Positions 30,515 through 35,132 of a stretch of 35,132 bases of DNA are shown here, in pieces. The translations under genes were made by a program, and so were the position numbers. Source of the stretch: Protostelium mycophagum (Eukaryota > Evosea > Variosea > Protosteliida > Protosteliaceae); contig MZNV01001046.1 in the NCBI GenBank assembly GCA_002081555.1, forward strand, positions 1 through 35,132. Reading direction: 5' to 3'. Every line of letters starts with the position of its first letter. Position 1 is the stretch's first letter. The notes under the pieces are model-generated. The model made no database searches and was not told the DNA's origin. It saw nothing but the letters and a program-made list of their open reading frames with translations.

Positions 30515-31791
30515 ACCCTGTCAGATTGGAGATCTCACCCCTATGATTTGAAAGAGGGATTTCCACTTTTTGAGAAGATGATCTGCAAGAATCAACCACA
30601 GCTCATGCAGTGGCCTCTTGCTCCGAAACCCATAGATGAAGAAGAAAGGTTAAAAGAGCTAAAGTCTTTTAATGTGAGTCTGGAAAAATTGATTTTTCTG
30701 AGTCATTTAGTTTACAGAATGCAAGAAGGACCTTCTCATGATCGTTGAAATGGTGTTCAGGGTATGTGATTATTGTCTACTCACTCTTCGTGACATTAAA
30801 TAGTTTATAAATGAGCCGCATGTTGCAGCTCTATGCACCGTAGATGAAGACAGTCAAATTTCACGTGCAGTTGTCAGCCGAGCTGGCTTCCCAGAGGAAG
30901 AGTCCCATCCTAGATCGCTAATATCTTCCTATGTCATTCTCAAAAGCCACATGTTAGTATTGGAGGACATGGCCGAGGTGAATCCTTGACAAAGATTCAC
31001 ACGTCTTTATCTTTACAAAGAGTTGCGTGGATCATTTATCGACAATTAGGATCCCCACTTCTCAACTAATCCCGCCTGCTCCCAATATAAAATCAGATTT
31101 TATGCTGCCGTACCATTAACAACGAGCCGAGGATATAATATTGGTTCGTCCAAACCTTACATCATGGTGTTAATGACTTCAGGTACGATATGTGTTTGGT
31201 CACAAAATCCACGACCATTGCTTCCAACAGAAAGACAATTCTTATCGCACATGGGCACCCTTGCCATCAAAATACTGGAGAGACAACGGAATCAGGTATT
31301 TAATGATGACGAGGAAGTTCTCATCATAGCAGTCCCTCTATAAATATACAACACCGACATTCATTCCACCACCAAAGACAACCGGCATTTTCGATTCGCT
31401 CATTCCATTGGCTGCCAAACAATTACAGGTCAGCAATCTGAACATGTTGAGATCAGATGTCTGTACATCATTTGATCGCTATTATTCTATGATAATCAAA
31501 TTATTTCTTCTTTTAAAAATACAACTCTAGAATAAAGTTGCAATATTATAAAGAACTCGTTGCATCTAACTGATTGCTGCATCATCACAAATAACTGCTC
31601 AACTTCCCCAGCACAGCTCAGACGGCAACCTTGCATCCTTCATCCCATCATGTATCCAATTTTTGTTTGAAAAAGGGTGCCTGGCGGCCTCAGAGCTCAG
31701 TCAAGGACTGCTAGACTTACAAATGTACATACCTATGGATGTAATGTGGAAAATTCAAAAGGCTAACATGAAGTGGCTGATCGGTGTCTGA
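30515..31791 (+). CDS. GAF-domain protein, 5' end unresolved
   Basis: Exons 30515-30673, 30711-30761, 30804-30977, 31050-31143, 31183-31295, 31330-31428 and 31612-31791 stay in frame for 289 codons. The frame is open from an acceptor at 30514, so an upstream first exon probably exists; the first in-frame ATG inside the model is 30578. The opening YDLKEGFPLFEKMICKNQ resembles the lead-in of many GAF proteins. The GAF domain covers about residues 35-195: FINEPHVAALCTVDEDSQ, YKIRFYAAVPLTTSRGYNIG, TICVWSQNPRPLLPTERQFL. GAF domains bind small molecules or mediate dimerisation. No kinase or phosphodiesterase domain follows; the C-terminal ~95 residues are unassigned. The 183 bp last intron is long for this genome. 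Confidence 0.78.
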
Positions 31792-31856
31792 AAATACGAG
31801 AGATGTAAATAAATCTAAGGTTATTTATTTATTTATTTTTGACAAAATATACCCGG

Positions 31857-32118
31857 TCACCATTGGAGAAAATATTTCAACTGCCTCTTTCGAAACACAA
31901 AATATGTCGACAAAGTATACTGTCGACAGAATAACAGCTCTCAGAAGGGGTCGTCGACAGTGAGTACCTGGTGTTGAGGGTGCGCTGGGTGTTGGTCCAA
32001 CGGCTCCAAAACCGGGTTTCGGTAGTTTCTTCCCGCCTTCTCAAATATTTCCGGAGACAGAGACAACACGTCAAGTCACGAGAATTGACACGTTAAGAAA
32101 GCGTAAAAAACGTCTCAT
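31857..32118 (-). CDS. Possible 53-residue basic protein, perhaps mitochondrial
   Basis: Three phase-0 exons, 32092-32118, 31968-32039 and 31857-31919, with 52 and 48 bp GT-AG introns encode MRRFLRFLN, then KAGRNYRNPVLEPLDQH..., then YTLSTYFVFRKRQLKYFLQW. All junctions keep frame and AATAAA boxes follow the stop at about 31824-31836 on the minus strand. The Arg- and Phe-rich amphipathic start looks like a mitochondrial presequence, as in small respiratory subunits, but no family is recognised. Other frames over exons 2-3 are also open, which lowers confidence. It is convergent with the GAF gene (65 bp) and divergent from the EF-hand gene (89 bp). Confidence 0.42.
31904..31960. repeat. Cluster of TGTCGACA palindromes
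   Basis: GTCGAC occurs three times (about 31906, 31922 and 31953), twice as TGTCGACA or CTGTCGACAG, across an exon-intron border of the small minus-strand gene. It may be a protein-binding cluster or chance. Confidence 0.4.
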
Positions 32119-32207
32119 CTTCCGAGGAAATGGATCACGTGATTTCTGTGGATGCAGGAAAATCCTCATTTTCAGGGCGATCGATCTCGAACACCTCCCA
32201 AACCAAC

Positions 32208-33542
32208 ATGTCTCGCCCCGCTCTTACCCGCTCTGCCTCTAAGATCTTCAGATTCTCTGATGAGCAGTACCAGACCATGTCCGGTTACTTCACCAGTGAG
32301 ATCTACCTACAAATCCTGTACGCTCATCTGACATTATATAGAATATGAGCAAGATGGTGATGGAGAATTAAACATGAAAGAATTGGGAGATCTTGTGAAG
32401 GGAGTGTCTGGAGCCGATGTTGATGTTGAAGAGAAGACAAAGACACTCATGGCCAAGCTCGACACGAGCGGAAACGCTTCCCTCAACTTCAATGAGTTCT
32501 TAAAGGGATACGAGAGAATGTTGGCCTCTGCCGCCGACGCACCTGACTCTGATATCGTCAAATCTTTGGACATTCTTCAGGTAACAAACCATTCCATCCA
32601 GATGATACACTCCGATTTACACGTCTAAAGATCACCGTCCCTAAGCCTGCACCTGTCACAACTCCCAGAGGATCATCATCAACAAATCTGAAGAAGGCAC
32701 AAGAAGAGGCCAAGGCCAAGGCTGAAGCCGACAAGAAGGCCAAGGAAGAGGCCGACAGAAAGGTAATCAAAGATGATCCATTCTGCTCTCCACAGTATTC
32801 AAAACAAACCACAGACACAGATCAGAGGTCTTGATGATATCATATCGAAAATGATTGTCGCGAATGTTGTTGCCAAGTGTATACATACAGTGGCTGATTT
32901 TTCAGGCAAAGGAAGAGGCCGACAGAAAGGCAAAGGAAGCCGCTGACAAGAAGGCAAAGGAGGACGCCGACAAGAAGGCAAAGGAAGCCGCCGATGCCGC
33001 CGCCAAGGCTGAAGCCGATAAGAAGGCCGCCGATGCCGCCGCCAAGGCTGAGGCCGATAAGAAGGCCGCCGCCGCCAAGGCTGAAGCCGACAAGACAGCC
33101 GCCGCTGCAAAGGCTGAGGCCGATAAGAAGGCTGCCGCCGCCAAGGCTGAGGCCGACAAGAAGGCTGCCGCCACACAAGCCACACCTCGCACAGTATCCT
33201 ACATCATCAGATGGCCTCATGGAGGTAACGATGTGAAGGTATGTCTAATGAACATGATGTCAAGATGACATTTCCAGGTTGCCGGAAGCTGGAACGACTG
33301 GGAGCACGTTCCCATGACCCACGACGGTAACGGACACTTTTCCCGCCAAGTGAGATGATTCAAAATTTGAACTGGGTATTGACAGATTGCAGGTCGATGG
33401 ACTTCAGCCTGAGACAAAATACCTCGTCAAGTTCTTTGTTGATGGTGAATGGCAAGCCAATCACGATGTCGAACACCACGATCACGATGAGCAGATCGAC
33501 GGATTCAACATCCACAACAACTACTTCGTCACAGGAAATTAA
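32208..33542 (+). CDS. EF-hand pair + Lys/Ala/Asp repeat + CBM48 (AMPK-beta-like) protein
   Basis: Six exons (32208-32295, 32342-32580, 32631-32762, 32906-33238, 33278-33349, 33393-33542) encode 337 residues. Residues ~29-100 contain two EF-hand loops, EQDGDGELNMKE and DTSGNASLNFNE, so calcium binding is likely. Residues ~125-250 are a highly charged Ala/Lys/Glu/Asp repeat (KAEADKKA units) expected to form a long single helix or coiled coil. Residues ~255-337 match an AMPK-beta-type CBM48 glycogen-binding E-set domain: VKVAGSWNDWEHVPMTHDG, VDGLQPETKYLVKFFVDGEW, NNYFV. The protein could tether glycogen or starch to a calcium-controlled partner. MSRPAL (32208) is chosen as start; an in-frame ATG at 32130 would add 26 residues. 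Confidence 0.85.
32690..33180 (+). repeat. Coding repeat of KAEADKKA-type units
   Basis: Imperfect units of 21-36 bp encode AKAEADKKA and AKEEADRKAKE in exons 3 and 4 of the EF-hand/CBM48 gene, interrupted by a 143 bp intron that itself splits the array. The large open frames on the other strand and in other frames (Ser/Ala- or Arg/Pro-rich) come from this repeat. Confidence 0.85.
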
Positions 33543-33892
33543 ATATATATAAATCTTGATCCACATGTCTTTTTCTCTCATTTTCTGAAGACATTGTAAT
33601 CCCCGGTAAGTGGCTGCACGTACCTCTCCTGCTTGATCAAAACGGTTTACACGCACGTCTTTTCACATACCTCAATCACTATGAAGCTTGTTCTGTGCGT
33701 AAAGGGGTCCAAATGTGTGCAGCCTTGAACAATTTCAAAGCAGTGCCAGACAACCGAGAATTTCAGAGAATTTAATTTATATTTTGTTTGTGAAAATCGT
33801 TTTTGATTTTTCGGTGAAAAACGTGATTTTCGCGGACATCCTGGCTTGATTATCCAAATTGTATTTCCCCAACACTCACAACATCACATCGC
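33543..33892. other. Intergenic, no gene recognised
   Basis: It holds the 3' end of the EF-hand/CBM48 gene and the upstream region of the PLAC8 gene. Imperfect AATTTC and TTTTTCGGTG motifs occur near 33770-33830. No additional exon in frame with the PLAC8 start is evident. Confidence 0.45.
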
Positions 33893-34491
33893 ATGTCCCG
33901 TTTAGAATCAGGGTGGATCTCCGGGTTATTTGATATCAGTGAAAATTATTCCATATGTAAGTTCAACTTTGCTGATCGAAAGTGAGATTGATGCTGATGC
34001 TAGCAGTTGGGACATCTGTTTTATGTTGCCCTTGCCAGGTAGGTTTGAAGATCAATGTTGGAATAGTGATCAGGAATGACAATATAGGTGGCAACAAATA
34101 GAGCCATTGTGAACGATGATCAAAAATCCTTTTGGGTGTGTTTAGGAGCTATGGTCTTACCTTGTTGTGAGTTGCAGAATTTATCGATCTCATGATTCAC
34201 GACTCATTTTTGACAGATTTTGCACCGACAACGAGAGGTCTGATTCGAAAACGTTATGGCATAGATGTAGGTTTTCGATATTTTTTTCGGGTGCAGGCAT
34301 CATCGGATTCATCTGATGCAACAAAGGGAACAGTCGCGGGAGATCTTTTGGTTCAGACGTGCTGTCGTGAGTTGTTTCTCTTCTCATCTTCAGTGTTTGA
34401 CATAAATACAGCTTTTTGCGCAATTGCACAAGAATCGAGAGAGCTAAAAGCACACGGCTATAGAGTCATGCCATTGTACATGACAGAATAA
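33893..34491 (+). CDS. PLAC8 (cysteine-rich) family protein
   Basis: Six exons (33893-33956, 34004-34038, 34088-34166, 34217-34266, 34297-34366, 34412-34491) encode 125 residues, close to vertebrate PLAC8 (115). The domain is complete: WISGLFDISENYSI, VLCCPCQVATNRAIV, CLGAMVLPCYFAPTTRGLIRKRYGI, then QTCCPFCAIAQESREL. The conserved CCPC, R-x-x-YGI and CC-x2-C-x4-Q-x2-REL patterns fit. PLAC8 and related plant and fungal proteins act at membranes in cell-size or ion/metal control. Its precise role here is not shown. The TAA stop overlaps AATAAA. Confidence 0.9.
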
Positions 34492-34492
34492 A
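34487..34492 (+). terminator. Poly(A) signal overlapping the PLAC8 stop codon
   Basis: ACA GAA TAA ATA contains AATAAA across the stop (34489-34491). Confidence 0.55.
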
Positions 34493-34691
34493 TATGTTTT
34501 TTATGTTTTTGCGCGATTTTTTACAAAAGTCTTGATGTCCTGCTCGATGATGTCTTGTGAATGTTCGATACATCACCCTTCATAAAATAAGACATCATAT
34601 TGATGCAGTAAAAACGCTGATACTGAGCAAAGGAAACATTGTACAAACCTATTGCATGGATGCAGACCTGTATTTCTGCAGCATCAGCACC

Positions 34692-35132
34692 TCAGTACAT
34701 GTTCCTCAAAAAATCGGGAGTGTCGATGGACAAACCTGTCAGGTGAATGATTCATTCTCTCGTTGTAGACGGAAGAGTCCTCACCTGATTTATTGGTATT
34801 TACGTATGGATCAAATAACCCAAAAGAACCTGTGTAATGCGTAAATATAGAAACTTCCGGGAAAACTCACCACCAGCAAAGCCCTTCAGACCAATGGTCA
34901 AGAAGTTGGAACCTGTCATCTGTCTTTTTTAATATAAGGCAGGAAATGATAAATCTCAATCCACTTGCGGTAAGAACCCACGTTAGTTGATGCAAATATT
35001 AAGCTGTTGCTACCGGGAATTTGAAATCGCTGTGCAATACCAGTCTGACTGGCCTTCCCTCGTTTCGAGGCGTTTATTATGCAATACACCATGCCCAGAC
35101 GATTGCACTTGTCGCATTCTTGAAATCTGGAA
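34692..35132 (-). CDS. 3' part of an unidentified gene, running off the window
   Basis: Four exons are visible: 35014-35132 (continuing beyond the window), 34871-34912, 34785-34829 and 34692-34735, giving the last ~85 residues. The readable parts include FQECDKCNRLGMVYCIINAS, AQRFQIPGSNFLTIGLKGF, GLFDPYVNTNKSG and the end LSIDTPDFLRNMY. All three introns are GT-AG and keep phase 1. The composition (Gly, Asn, Phe, Asp) suggests a globular enzyme or extracellular domain, but I do not recognise a family. The intron between the last two exons carries the recurring GTTGTAGACG string in the opposite orientation to this gene. Confidence 0.6.
34757..34771. repeat. CTCTCGTTGTAGACG string, also in the kinase intron
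   Basis: The same 15 bases occur at 18500-18514 in the last kinase intron. Here the string lies in an intron of a minus-strand gene, so it is antisense to transcription; in the kinase it is sense. The longer CTCGTTGTAGACGGAAG is shared with 28866-28882 at a CUL4 3' splice site. Confidence 0.8.

Noticed and set aside
32799-33220. Several long Ser/Ala-, Gly- or Arg/Pro-rich frames on the other strand and in other frames of the KAEADKKA array
   Set aside because: These are shadows of the low-complexity coding repeat; only the plus frame joins EF-hands to CBM48 through valid introns.
34557-34844. 95-residue plus frame downstream of PLAC8
   Set aside because: The minus strand here has three in-phase exons with GT-AG introns; the plus frame is its shadow.
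1-35132. tRNA, rRNA, CRISPR array, or intact transposon
   Set aside because: I saw no cloverleaf with A/B boxes, no rRNA-like sequence, no regular spacer-repeat array, and no terminal inverted repeats flanking a transposase.

Overview
This is a gene-dense, intron-rich nuclear segment from a unicellular eukaryote. Most introns are only 30-60 bp, intergenic gaps are often 60-170 bp, and no operons or Shine-Dalgarno logic are present. The gene set (CUL4, a G-alpha subunit, an AGFG-type ArfGAP, a drebrin/Abp1-like protein, PPIL6, a PLAC8 protein, a fungal-type Zn2Cys6-PAS factor, a GAR-domain protein) fits a free-living amoeba, most likely Amoebozoa. That assignment is inferred from gene content and style, not proven. 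I rebuilt gene models by hand from GT-AG junctions, reading phase and family conservation.

Layout. 1-2921 is AT-rich with no convincing gene: two decayed protein-like stretches and a four-unit hairpin minisatellite. 2922-3873 (+) is a secreted fascin-like beta-trefoil protein. 4099-5300 (-) is a Rab7-type GTPase and 5477-6933 (-) an F-box protein with a degenerate Ras-like tail. 7458-8823 (-) is mitochondrial enoyl-CoA hydratase, head to head with 8925-10807 (+), the Abp1/drebrin-like actin adaptor. That gene runs tail to tail into 10866-13427 (-), the AGFG-type ArfGAP, which shares a 150 bp promoter gap with 13578-16069 (+), a coiled-coil, cyclase-like and GAR-domain protein. Next come a small acidic protein (16151-16503, -), RPAC2 (16617-17172, +), a bare Ser/Thr kinase (17773-18798, +), a doubtful small gene (19146-19458, +), a probable four-helix membrane protein (19665-20294, +), a Zn2Cys6-PAS factor (20570-22497, -) and G-alpha (22754-24427, -). 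The right third holds PPIL6 (24877-26120, +), CUL4 (26288-30273, +), a GAF protein (30515-31791, +), a 53-residue basic protein (31857-32118, -), an EF-hand/Lys-Ala-Asp-repeat/CBM48 protein (32208-33542, +), a PLAC8 protein (33893-34491, +) and the 3' end of an unidentified gene on the minus strand (34692-35132).

The genes do not form one pathway. Several fall into loose themes: vesicle traffic and actin (Rab7, ArfGAP, Abp1), signalling (G-alpha, cyclase-like protein, kinase, GAF, PLAC8) and ubiquitin ligases (CUL4, F-box). They are packed as alternating head-to-head and tail-to-tail pairs.

The most unusual signal lies in the non-coding parts. Introns of unrelated genes share short sequences: a GTTGTAG 3' splice site placed just after a CTGAC-like branch site, an exact 20-mer shared by two introns, and repeated palindromic GAAATTTC boxes. 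Together they look like a compact intron-borne repeat family. Five genes have the TAA stop embedded in the AATAAA polyadenylation signal. Three multidomain architectures (cyclase-like + GAR, F-box + Ras-like, EF-hand + repeat + CBM48) are also worth following up.
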